Below are positions 8,340 to 16,173 of a stretch of 48,802 nt of DNA, in pieces; position 1 is the first letter of the stretch, and each line of letters opens with the position of its first letter. Origin of the DNA: an uncultured Desulfuromonadales bacterium (lineage in GTDB: Bacteria > Desulfobacterota > Desulfuromonadia > Desulfuromonadales > Geopsychrobacteraceae); the NCBI GenBank assembly GCA_947259685.1, contig CAMYNC010000028.1, positions 1-48,802 of the forward strand. The letters run 5' to 3'. The position numbers and the translations under genes were made by a program. Under the pieces are notes generated by a model, which did no database searches, was not told the origin of the DNA, and saw only the letters and a program-made list of their open reading frames with translations.

Positions 8340-10519
8340 GACGCCCCGCCGATTCGCCCCTGCCGCAGCGCCTCAACCACCTGCGGTTTGGGCCCGTCAG
8401 CAACCACTTTGCCGGAATCCATGACGATGATCCGGTCGACCAGGTTCAACAGTGAAGTTCGATGGGTCACCAGGATCATGGTTTTGTCACGGCCGAGTTT
8501 TTCCAGCTCTTTTTTCACCAGCTCCTCACTGGTATGATCCATCGCTCCGGTCGGCTCATCAAGCAACAGCACTGATGGGTTCTTGATCGCCGTTCGGGCG
8601 ATGGCCACCCCTTGCCGCTGGCCGCCAGAAAGCGACTCGCCACGCTCGCCGATCAACATATCAAATCCCTGCGGATGCGCATTGACAAAGTCAAGCAGCG
8701 CGCCAGCCTGGGCGGCAGCGAGGACCTCATTGTCATCTGCATGCGGAGCCCCCTGGACCAGGTTCTCGCGCAGTGTTCCGTAGAACAGAGTGACGTCCTG
8801 GGACACATAACCAGTGCAGCGTCGCACCTCGGCGGGGTCAAGCTGGCGCAGATCGATGCTGTCAAGATAGATTCCGCCGCCGGTCGGTTGATAAAGGCCA
8901 AGCATCAACTTGAGCAGAGTTGACTTACCAGAGCCGACCCGGCCGAGGATTGCAACGTGTTCTCCTGGGTTGATGCGGAACGAGACACCGCGCAAGGCAT
9001 TGAACTCCTGTGCCGGATAATGGAAGTCCACATCTTTGAACTCGATCGCCCCCTCAAAGCTCTGGCGAGTGACGAAATTGGAATCCTCCGGCCGCTCTAC
9101 CGGATTGGCGAGAATCTCGTTGAGAGATTTAAATGCAGTAGTCGCATGATGATACTGGGTCAGCAGCCCGGTCACCTGGCTGATCGGGGCCATTGCCCGT
9201 GAAGAAAGCATCGAGCAGGCGATCAATCCACCCATGGTCAGCTGGTGGTCGGTAATCAGATAAACACCGATGATGATGATACCGATATTGACGCTCTGGG
9301 TGGTCCAGAGTGCCAGGTTGAGCGTCGAGGTCGAAAGCAGGCGCAGGCGGTTAGAGATCTGTGCCAGGTAGGCAACGCTCGATTCCCATTTACCCTGCAT
9401 CGTTCCCTCGTTGCCGAGGGTTTTGATCGTTTCCAGGCCGACCAGGCTCTCGATCAGGGTGGCATTGCGCTGAGCCGAGGCGCGGTAAGTCATCTCTGCT
9501 AAGGCGTGCATCTTGGTCTGGACCAGCAGTGATCCGATCACCACAAACAACATCCCGATGATAATCGGCACCGTCAGCTGCCAACCGATCAGGCCAATGA
9601 CGACCAGAAAAAGCAGCGCAAAAGGCAGGTCGATAAAGGCAGTAACGGTCGCTGAGGTAATAAAGTCACGCACCGTTTCAAAAGAACGCAAGTTCGAGGC
9701 AAAGGACCCGGCCGAAAGCGGCCGATGTTCCATGCGGGTCCCGAGGACCCGTTCCATAATGAAAGCTGACAGCTTGATATCGACCCGTTTGCTGGCCAAA
9801 TCGAGAAAATAGCTGCGCATGGTCCGCAACAAAAGGTCACCGAGCAGGATGAGCATCACCCCCGAAGCGAGCACCCAGAGGGTGTCGACCGCCTGGTTCG
9901 GGACCACCCGGTCGTAGACGTTGCGGGTAAACAGCGGTAACGCCAGAGCGAACAGGCTGATCAGAAAGGCCGCAACCAGAACATCCCGATAAAGCGGCAG
10001 GTTCTCACCGAGAACACTCCAGAACCAGTGGCGTCTCCGGACCTTGCCGACCGCCGGATTGCGAGCATCGAAACGGAATTTTGGTTGCAGGTAAATGGCA
10101 TTGCCGGAATACTCAGCGCTCAATTCAGCCAGTGGCAAGTCACTACAGGATTCAGGAAACTCCGGGAAAGTCACCTGGGCGAGGTTTTTCTCGGCGTCGA
10201 TCCCGGCGAGCAGACAGACCCGATGATTCTCGAGCAGCAAAATGGCCGGAAAAAGCTTTGCGTTAAGTTTCTCAAGCGGCTTGCGTACGAAACGACAGAC
10301 AAGGTTGCCCCGCTGAGCGGCACGGGTGAATAGGGAGACTGAAAGGCGACCGTCTTCCAAGGGTAGCCCGGCAATGGCCGCTTCACGGGTCAGGTTCCCG
10401 CCATGCGAGCGAACCGCAATCAGCAAAACCTCAAGCAGCGGATCGTATTGCTCAGCGCGATCGTAGAAACTCTGGTCGATAATACTTGGCGAAGGGAGCA
10501 GTTCCCTGACTTGGGCCAT
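8336..10519 (-). CDS. lapB: LapB-type type I secretion ABC transporter (permease/ATPase)
   Basis: 727 aa from ATG 10519, chosen because GGAGA lies about 10 nt upstream; an in-frame ATG at 10561 would add 14 residues but has no ribosome-binding site. Domains in order: an N-terminal C39-peptidase-like domain of about 120 residues without a catalytic Cys (so a substrate-docking, non-cleaving domain), a six-helix transmembrane domain (about 175-450), and an ATPase with Walker A GRVGSGKST (about 526-534), signature LSGGQ (about 630), and Walker B VLLLDEPTGAMD. This architecture is typical of exporters for LapA/RTX adhesins. It is first in a coupled operon with the membrane fusion protein and the LuxR-like regulator. 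Confidence 0.93.
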   Translation of the reverse strand: MAQVRELLPSPSIIDQSFYDRAEQYDPLLEVLLIAVRSHGGNLTREAAIAGLPLEDGRLSVSLFTRAAQRGNLVCRFVRKPLEKLNAKLFPAILLLENHRVCLLAGIDAEKNLAQVTFPEFPESCSDLPLAELSAEYSGNAIYLQPKFRFDARNPAVGKVRRRHWFWSVLGENLPLYRDVLVAAFLISLFALALPLFTRNVYDRVVPNQAVDTLWVLASGVMLILLGDLLLRTMRSYFLDLASKRVDIKLSAFIMERVLGTRMEHRPLSAGSFASNLRSFETVRDFITSATVTAFIDLPFALLFLVVIGLIGWQLTVPIIIGMLFVVIGSLLVQTKMHALAEMTYRASAQRNATLIESLVGLETIKTLGNEGTMQGKWESSVAYLAQISNRLRLLSTSTLNLALWTTQSVNIGIIIIGVYLITDHQLTMGGLIACSMLSSRAMAPISQVTGLLTQYHHATTAFKSLNEILANPVERPEDSNFVTRQSFEGAIEFKDVDFHYPAQEFNALRGVSFRINPGEHVAILGRVGSGKSTLLKLMLGLYQPTGGGIYLDSIDLRQLDPAEVRRCTGYVSQDVTLFYGTLRENLVQGAPHADDNEVLAAAQAGALLDFVNAHPQGFDMLIGERGESLSGGQRQGVAIARTAIKNPSVLLLDEPTGAMDHTSEELVKKELEKLGRDKTMILVTHRTSLLNLVDRIIVMDSGKVVADGPKPQVVEALRQGRIGGAS

Positions 10520-10609
10520 GCGTACAGGTTCTCCAGCTGACAAAATTTCCCGAGCGCACATTTTAGCGGTAGGGAAGCTAAATTCTAAATCGACTCAATG
10601 CTTAGAGAT

Positions 10610-10640
10610 ATATTATTAATTTTTATTTATTCCATGTCAA
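10610..10640 (-). promoter_or_regulatory. Sigma-70-like promoter of the secretion operon
   Basis: On the minus strand a perfect TTGACA (complement of 10635-10640) is followed after 16-17 bp by TAATAA/AATAAT in a very AT-rich stretch, about 95 bp upstream of the chosen lapB start. This is one of the clearest promoters in the window. Confidence 0.65.
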
Positions 10641-10862
10641 GTCATTAGCGCCGGGATAACTGTTTTCATACCGCACTGGCTTGCAAATGGCTGAGAATTG
10701 ATAAATTAGATGGGCAAAAAATGACTTTATAGAAAATTAGTGAACACCTGAGTTCCCAGCAATAGCCAATGGCAGCATTGGCCCCGCTCATCATTAAGAA
10801 ATCCAGGCGACCGGCAGGCTTTCCGCTTGAACCGGGACGCAGGTTAGGGCAAGCTGTCAAGC
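10641..10862. other. Divergent intergenic region, no gene seen
   Basis: Together with the promoter stretch it fills the roughly 340 bp between the divergent exporter and DAC-like genes. It has a short inverted repeat (CCAATG/CATTGG near 10765-10785) and no convincing ORF. I could not place a promoter for the plus-strand gene, nor a clear operator. Confidence 0.5.
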
Positions 10863-12149
10863 ATGCCTAAATCAGCTTTCAATGCCATCGAAAATAGCCT
10901 CAGAGCCTTTCTTGGCGGTGCCAAAATCAGCCTGACTGAACTTGAATCCGCAGAGGCGCTGGAAACATCCGCCGACCCGAGGGAAATTTTAATTCCACTG
11001 CAGATCGACGGGATCTTTTACCGTTTTCGGGCCCAGCGCAAAGAGCTGTCATTCACCAGTACCGAAACCAGCTTTATCAATGAATTGTTCACCGCCTTTG
11101 AAGGGCTTTTCGCCGGTTTTTCCGCCAAAGGCTACGCAGCCCATTTTCGCACCGCATTGCTCACCTCGTTGAACGACATTGCCGTGGCCCGCTACATCCG
11201 AGGCGACCGCACCGGAGTGTTCTGGCCGACCCAGCGCCTGATCCAGCTGTTGAAAAATCTCTCCTATCAACGTTATGAAGGTTCGCCGGCCACCACTGGC
11301 TTTCTCGTTTACCGGAATCAGCTTGACGATTTTTTAGACTCCCTGCAAAAAACCCGCTATGACTGGCTCGACCTGGAAGCAGACCGTCGCAGAATCACTG
11401 GTGATTTTTTCCGCAACCCGCTCTCCTACCGGTTCGTCGACGGCAATCGCGCTCTGTTTGTCTGCGATATCCAGATGAATGTCAAAGGAACCATCCGCAC
11501 CAATGCTCCCGGCCCTCGGGACAACATAGAACAATTGGCGAACCGCGAAACGCTGTCTCTGCTATCGAAAGCCGGCGAAGGCGCTTTCGCGATTTATGTC
11601 AACAAATCCTCAGAGGTTGAGGTGGTCCTCGACACTGACAAACTGTTGCTCTGGCGTAAAGGCTACTGGAGCATCTACGATCCTGATATCATGCGCGAAT
11701 TTTTCCGCGGCAAACTGGAAAAACGCTCTATCGATCACCTGGTCTGGTCGATCTATGCCCTTTCCAAGGCCCGTCACGGTACGGTGGTCCTGGTCGCTGA
11801 TGATAACACCGATCTCGATGCGTTACGCAAAGGCTCGGTTGGCGGTCGTGACCCACTTAGCCGGGCGCTAATCCGGCATGTGCGCGGTACCAAGATCGGC
11901 ACCCTGAAACGCTCCGGTGAGCTGAGCCGGATCCTCTCCTCGGACGGGCTGACGGTGATCAACCGCAAGGGTGAACTGCTCGACACCGGGGTGATTATCG
12001 ACACCTCCAAAGTCAGCGACCTGGTCACTGGCGGTGGCCGCACCACCGCTGCCAGTTCTGCCTCGCATTTCGGCCAAGTGGTGAAAGTTTCCGAAGACGG
12101 CCCGGTGGAGCTATTCCGCGACGGTCGCAGTGTCTATCGGTTTGGCTGA
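10863..12149 (+). CDS. Protein with degenerate DAC-like (DisA_N fold) C-terminal domain
   Basis: 428 aa, soluble, no signal peptide or membrane segment. The C-terminal region (about 290-428) resembles the diadenylate cyclase fold: a strand reading GTVVLVADD (about 310), then DTGVIID near residue 374 where active DAC enzymes have the DGA motif, then GGGRTTAAS near 391-398 where they have the (T)RHRAA motif, and a closing strand VELFRDGRSVYRFG. The second and third residues of RHR are Thr and the two motifs are only about 19 residues apart, closer than in DisA/CdaA, so c-di-AMP synthesis is doubtful and a sensor or ligand-binding role is at least as likely. The N-terminal 280 residues are not recognised. 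It is divergent from the adhesin secretion operon; a functional link is a guess. Confidence 0.6.
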   Translation: MPKSAFNAIENSLRAFLGGAKISLTELESAEALETSADPREILIPLQIDGIFYRFRAQRKELSFTSTETSFINELFTAFEGLFAGFSAKGYAAHFRTALLTSLNDIAVARYIRGDRTGVFWPTQRLIQLLKNLSYQRYEGSPATTGFLVYRNQLDDFLDSLQKTRYDWLDLEADRRRITGDFFRNPLSYRFVDGNRALFVCDIQMNVKGTIRTNAPGPRDNIEQLANRETLSLLSKAGEGAFAIYVNKSSEVEVVLDTDKLLLWRKGYWSIYDPDIMREFFRGKLEKRSIDHLVWSIYALSKARHGTVVLVADDNTDLDALRKGSVGGRDPLSRALIRHVRGTKIGTLKRSGELSRILSSDGLTVINRKGELLDTGVIIDTSKVSDLVTGGGRTTAASSASHFGQVVKVSEDGPVELFRDGRSVYRFG

Positions 12150-12256
12150 TCCCAGGCTGACGGACGTCGCATCCTTCTCATACCCTGGCATCCAGAATAC
12201 CTCTGCTAACTGCCGACGCAGCTGGCACTTTTTCGTTGGCTACTGCGGAGCCTGAG

Positions 12257-12688
12257 ATGATCAGTTCCTGCCTGGTGCTTTTCGCCTCGGCGTTTTTGGC
12301 CGCGACCATCCTGCCTTTTTATTCCGAAGTGGTCCTCTTCACCTTGTTGCGCGAGGGTGGCGACCCTTTAATTTTAGTAGCCGTAGCGACCCTCGGCAAC
12401 ACTCTGGGTGCGGTGGTCAACTGGCTGTTGGGCCTCTACCTGCTGCATTTTCGCGACCGGCGCTGGTTTTACTTCAGCCAGAAACAGATAGAAAAAGCCC
12501 AGTGCTGGTTTCAGCGCTACGGGTTCTGGACCCTGCTGCTCGCCTGGATGCCCTTTGGTGGTGATGCTCTGACCCTGATTGCCGGGATCATGAAAGTGAG
12601 ACTCTGGTTGTTTCTCCTGCTGGTCGGAGCCGGCAAAGCGCTACGCTATGTTTCGATTGTCTATTTGACCGCCTGGTGGGCAACCTAA
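12257..12688 (+). CDS. YqaA/DedA-like inner-membrane protein
   Basis: 143 aa from ATG 12257, preceded by GGAG at 12247-12250; an in-frame TTG at 12236 would add seven residues and has weaker signals. At least three hydrophobic segments are visible (about 4-22, 35-58, 115-140), with the family-typical sequences FYSEVVLF, LGNTLGAVVNWLLG and WMPFGGDALTLIAGIMK. This matches the YqaA branch of the SNARE-associated/DedA superfamily, proposed membrane transporters or lipid-handling proteins; no substrate can be given. It follows the DAC-like gene by about 100 bp on the same strand and converges on the sulfite reductase gene. Confidence 0.8.
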   Translation: MISSCLVLFASAFLAATILPFYSEVVLFTLLREGGDPLILVAVATLGNTLGAVVNWLLGLYLLHFRDRRWFYFSQKQIEKAQCWFQRYGFWTLLLAWMPFGGDALTLIAGIMKVRLWLFLLLVGAGKALRYVSIVYLTAWWAT

Positions 12689-12719
12689 TTTTGATTTCTT
12701 TACTACTTTGCAGCTGCCC

Positions 12720-14027
12720 TTAAATCTCCGTGTCAAGCACTGCGAATAATTCTTCTTCGCTCAGTCGCTCCGCGATCCGTTCACCCAGCTCTTCACCAGC
12801 GCGTCGATAGAGATCGTAGCGCGGAGTGCGCTTACCCTCCTCCCCCTTGATACTCTTGCTGGTGATGATGCCAATTTCAGCAATTTGCGGCTGGGCACAA
12901 GAGTTGGCACATCCAGAGATCGCCAAACTGCGCCCATGGAGTTTCGTGGAATAGCGCTTCTGTAACAGACTTGCCAGATCACGGGTGGCAGCTAGGCCCA
13001 TGCTGCATTCGTGATTGCCGGGGCAAACCCGCAACACGCCAAAGGGTTGATCGAGCCCGGCAAATCCGGCCTGGGTCAGTTCCGAAACAAGCTGTTGCCG
13101 GCGCTGTTGGTCAGCTGGCAACAGCGCCAGATTCTGATCGGCGGTTACCTGCAAATAATCGACCCCTGCAGCTTCTGCCACGAGGGCGAGGTTGCCAAGT
13201 CGATCAGCCGGCAATTCACCGGCGAATATCGGTACGTCCAGCTTCAGCGTTGCCAGCTCCCCGGATACTCGCAGCAGGACTTTATCGTAAGCATCACTAA
13301 ACGTAACCGACTCGATGCGGGACAGCTCCTCAGCCACCAAACGACGAAAATCGTCCTCCCCCCGGCTACCGATCAGGGATTTCAGGCGCTTCGGCGGTTG
13401 AACATTATCTCGATAAACCCGTACGATCGCTTCAGCGAGCGGCAACAGTTCAGTCTCCGACACCCGCTTGCGATAAAGAATCGCCGCTTGCGGGGCCCGC
13501 CCCAAACCGCCACCGGTCCAGATATCGTAAAAGGCCTTGCCAGCTTCCTGATCGACATAAACAAACGCCAGATCCTGAATTAAATGGCGGCTGCCTACAT
13601 AATCGGCCTCAACGGCGATTTTGAATTTTTTGGGCAGGCCTTCAAAATGTGGATTGCCGCTGAAATGCAGCAGCAGTTTACGCCCCAGTACTTGGGTGAA
13701 ATTGAAGCCACGCCCAAAGCCGGTGCTGGTGGAAATCCCCCGCACCGCTCCGCCGCAGGCCCCGCGTGAGAACAGTCCGACGGTCGCCATCTGCCGCTGG
13801 AGTTCCGGGACCTCAGCCAGCTCTAGGTCATGAAACTCGATGCTGCCGCGGGTGCTCAGGTGCAAAGTGCCGCTGCCGTACTTCTGTCCCAGGCGGGCAA
13901 GCACTGCTGCCTGGGCGACCGACAACAAACCGCTGGCCAGCTTCACTCGCATCATCATCTGCCCGGCCGCGTTCTGATTGTAGAGTCCTTCGATCCGCAG
14001 CGCTTTATAATCAACAGCCATTCTCAT
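12720..14027 (-). CDS. Siroheme sulfite/nitrite reductase (probable assimilatory sulfite reductase)
   Basis: 435 aa. Two ferredoxin-like halves are visible. The siroheme/[4Fe-4S] ligands are in the C-terminal half as CPGNHEC (C-x5-C) and, about 40 residues later, SGCANSC (C-x3-C), the standard four-cysteine pattern of the family. The N-terminal half carries STRGSIEFHDL and GACGGAVRGI substrate/cofactor loops. It is shorter than E. coli CysI and resembles the compact single-subunit reductases of anaerobes. It is divergent from DUF2061-cysH-cysD-cysNC, which supports reduction of sulfite to sulfide in assimilation rather than nitrite reduction, though sequence alone does not exclude nitrite. 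Start ATG 14027 has AGGA 4 nt upstream; ATG 14021 (two codons later) is equally possible. Confidence 0.85.
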   Translation of the reverse strand: MRMAVDYKALRIEGLYNQNAAGQMMMRVKLASGLLSVAQAAVLARLGQKYGSGTLHLSTRGSIEFHDLELAEVPELQRQMATVGLFSRGACGGAVRGISTSTGFGRGFNFTQVLGRKLLLHFSGNPHFEGLPKKFKIAVEADYVGSRHLIQDLAFVYVDQEAGKAFYDIWTGGGLGRAPQAAILYRKRVSETELLPLAEAIVRVYRDNVQPPKRLKSLIGSRGEDDFRRLVAEELSRIESVTFSDAYDKVLLRVSGELATLKLDVPIFAGELPADRLGNLALVAEAAGVDYLQVTADQNLALLPADQQRRQQLVSELTQAGFAGLDQPFGVLRVCPGNHECSMGLAATRDLASLLQKRYSTKLHGRSLAISGCANSCAQPQIAEIGIITSKSIKGEEGKRTPRYDLYRRAGEELGERIAERLSEEELFAVLDTEI

Positions 14028-14116
14028 CCAATCCTTTCGATTGCTTTATTGCTATCAAGTTGCCTGGCAAAATACTCTTACACACCATTCGAGTCAACTT
14101 TAAATACATTTTTTTC

Positions 14117-14145
14117 TTGACTAGAACCATCAACAACTATAGATT
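14117..14145 (+). promoter_or_regulatory. Probable promoter of the sulfate-assimilation operon
   Basis: TTGACT (14117-14122), 17 bp, TAGATT (14140-14145), about 50 bp before the DUF2061 start; TATAGA at 14138 with a 15-bp spacer is an alternative. The region is AT-rich and divergent from the sulfite reductase gene. No operator recognised. Confidence 0.45.
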
Positions 14146-14194
14146 CGCATAAATTTTTTCAACATCAATCTACCGTTTTTTCTGGACAGCAGCT

Positions 14195-14419
14195 ATGGAC
14201 ACAAACAAACGCAGCCTCGCCAAAGCCCTCTCCTGGCGCCTGCTGGCGACTCTGATCACCACCGCGATCGTCTTTGCCATCACCGGCGAAGGGCAGTTTG
14301 CCGCGACCATCGGGATTGCCGATACAATTTTTAAATTTTTCATCTACTTCGGTCACGAACGGCTCTGGAACCGCATCCCCTACGGCCGTAAGAAAACCGA
14401 ACCGGAATATTACATTTAG
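14195..14419 (+). CDS. DUF2061 small membrane protein
   Basis: 74 aa with two hydrophobic segments (about 15-30 and 38-53) and the family pattern AKALSWRLLATLITT, followed by FKFFIYFGHERLWNRI. Matches DUF2061, a family of small membrane proteins often found beside, or fused to, sulfate-assimilation genes. It is the first gene of the plus-strand cys cluster, ending 10 bp before the cysH start. The biochemical role is not established; a link to sulfate uptake or APS metabolism is inferred only from neighbourhood. Confidence 0.85.
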   Translation: MDTNKRSLAKALSWRLLATLITTAIVFAITGEGQFAATIGIADTIFKFFIYFGHERLWNRIPYGRKKTEPEYYI

Positions 14420-14429
14420 GAGACTGTCG

Positions 14430-15152
14430 ATGAACCAGGCACTTGAACAGAATACAGCCCTAGCAGAGCTCGATCGCCTGAACGGCGCAAGCGGCCCTGA
14501 AGAGATCCTGGAAAAAGGGCTGGCGCTCATCGACGGGCCGGTCGCCTTGGCCAGTTCATTCAGCATTGAGGATATCGTGCTGATCGATATGCTGCAAAAA
14601 ACCGAACGTGACATGCGGGTCTTTGCCATCGACACCGGCAGGCTCAACGAAGAAACCCTGGAGATTGCCGAAACCATCCGCCTGCGTTACGCCATCAAGA
14701 TCGACTGGTATTTTCCAGCTCGCGCTGCGGTGGAAAAACTGGAGCGCGAAAAGGGCTTGTTCTCCTTCCGCGATTCACTGGAGAACCGCCACCAGTGCTG
14801 CCATATCCGCAAAGTGGAACCGCTGCAGCGGGCGCTGCAGGGACTGGCCGGTTGGATCACCGGGCAACGCCGCGAACAGGCGGCCACTCGCGGCACACTG
14901 CAACCGATCGAAATCGACCAAGCCAACGGCAACATTATTAAACTGAACCCCCTCGCCTACTGGAGCGAAGAGCAGACCAAGGCTTATGTGAAAGCACAGC
15001 GCCTGCCGATCAACCGGCTGCATCAGCTGGGCTACTCTTCGATCGGCTGCGCCCCCTGCACCCGCGCCATCCAGCCGGGGGAAGGTGCCCGCACAAAGAA
15101 TGCGGGCTGCATAAACGTTAATCCTAAGCTTTATTTCAATCCTTCTCCCTGA
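14430..15152 (+). pseudogene. cysH: APS/PAPS reductase CysH with 3' frameshift
   Basis: Reads 240 aa from ATG 14430 (GGAG just upstream). It matches thioredoxin-dependent APS reductases: LASSFSIEDIVL, FAIDTGRLNEET, and the [4Fe-4S]-binding cysteine pairs C123-C124 (HQCCHIRKVEPL) and C207/C210 (GCAPCTRAI). Known enzymes end with RAGRWWWE followed by the catalytic KECGLH tail. Here, after GEGAR the frame reads TKNAGCIN and runs 31 nt into a REP-like element. In another frame, codons from 15092 read HKECGLHKR and stop at TAA 15119-15121. About ten residues covering RAGRWWWE therefore appear deleted, with a net frameshift between about 15090 and 15092. The in-frame product lacks the nucleophilic Cys context and is probably inactive, unless this is a sequencing or assembly error. 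Confidence 0.8.
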
Positions 15153-15234
15153 GGGAGAAGGTGGCCGAAGGCCGGATGAGGGGGCATCAAGATCAAAATC
15201 CCCCTCACCCCAGCCCTCTCCCCCTGGAGAGGGG
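15141..15234. repeat. REP/BIME-like palindromic repeat between cysH and cysD
   Basis: Hairpin 1: CCTTCTCCC-TGA-GGGAGAAGG (15141-15161). Hairpin 2: CCCTCTCC-CCCT-GGAGAGGG (15214-15233). Between them GATGAGGGGG and CCCCCTCACCCC are inverted to each other across about 15 nt. This is the CCCTCACCCC-x-GCCCTCTCCC type of extragenic palindromic repeat seen in many Proteobacteria. It follows the ancestral cysH stop directly and could affect mRNA stability between cysH and cysD. Confidence 0.8.
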
Positions 15235-15267
15235 AAAATCATTTACAAACAGACAGCAGGACATGAC

Positions 15268-16173
15268 ATGAGCACGCAATTGACCCATCTGCGACAACTG
15301 GAGGCGGAGAGCATCCACATCATCCGTGAAGTGGCGGCCGAGTTCGAAAACCCGGTGATGCTTTATTCGGTCGGCAAGGATTCAGCGGTGATGTTGCATC
15401 TGGCCCGCAAGGCCTTCTACCCCGCCAAGCTGCCGTTTCCGCTGCTGCATGTCGACACCACCTGGAAGTTCCGCGAAATGATCGCATTTCGCGACCAGAT
15501 CGCCAAAGAGTACGGGTTCGACTTGCTGGTGCATGTCAACGAGGATGGCGTCAAACAAGGGATCGGCCCCTTCAGCCATGGTAGCGCAGTTCATACCGAC
15601 CTGATGAAGACCGAGGGGCTGAAGCAGGCCCTGGATAAATACAAATTCGACGCAGCCTTTGGTGGTGCCCGACGCGACGAAGAGAAATCCCGCGCCAAAG
15701 AGCGGATATTTTCCTTTCGCAGCGCCAGCCACCGCTGGGACCCGAAGAGCCAGCGGCCAGAACTGTGGAATGTCTACAATACCAAAGTCCGCCAGGGGGA
15801 GAGCATCCGGACCTTTCCGCTGTCGAACTGGACCGAATTGGACGTCTGGCAGTACATCTATTTGGAGCAGATCCCGATCGTGCCACTCTACTACGCCAAG
15901 CAGCGCCCGGTGGTCGAGCGCGACGGCATGCTGATCATGGTTGACGATGACAGGCTGGAGTTGCAGCCGGGTGAAAAGGTCGAAATGAAGTCGGTGCGTT
16001 TCCGCACCCTCGGCTGCTACCCACTGACCGGGGCGGTCGAATCGACCGCCGCAACCTTGCCGGAGATCATTCAGGAGATGCTGTTGACCCGCACCTCTGA
16101 GCGCCAGGGGCGGCTGATCGACCACGACTCAAGCGGGTCGATGGAGAAGAAAAAACAGGAGGGCTATTTCTAA
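15268..16173 (+). CDS. cysD: Sulfate adenylyltransferase subunit 2
   Basis: 301 aa, essentially the length of E. coli CysD (302). It is the N-type ATP-pyrophosphatase subunit that forms APS from sulfate and ATP. Visible motifs: PP-loop [18 protein letters not shown] (about 32-50), [14 protein letters not shown], the arginine-rich [18 protein letters not shown] and [15 protein letters not shown]. Starts at ATG 15268 with AGGA about 8 nt upstream. The stop TAA shares its last base with the cysNC start (TAATG), so the two subunits are translationally coupled. Confidence 0.97.
   Translation: MSTQLTHLRQLEAESIHIIREVAAEFENPVMLYSVGKDSAVMLHLARKAFYPAKLPFPLLHVDTTWKFREMIAFRDQIAKEYGFDLLVHVNEDGVKQGIGPFSHGSAVHTDLMKTEGLKQALDKYKFDAAFGGARRDEEKSRAKERIFSFRSASHRWDPKSQRPELWNVYNTKVRQGESIRTFPLSNWTELDVWQYIYLEQIPIVPLYYAKQRPVVERDGMLIMVDDDRLELQPGEKVEMKSVRFRTLGCYPLTGAVESTAATLPEIIQEMLLTRTSERQGRLIDHDSSGSMEKKKQEGYF

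Noticed and set aside
10666..10860. 64-codon minus-strand open frame in the divergent region
   Set aside because: No ribosome-binding site or recognisable sequence; lies in regulatory DNA.
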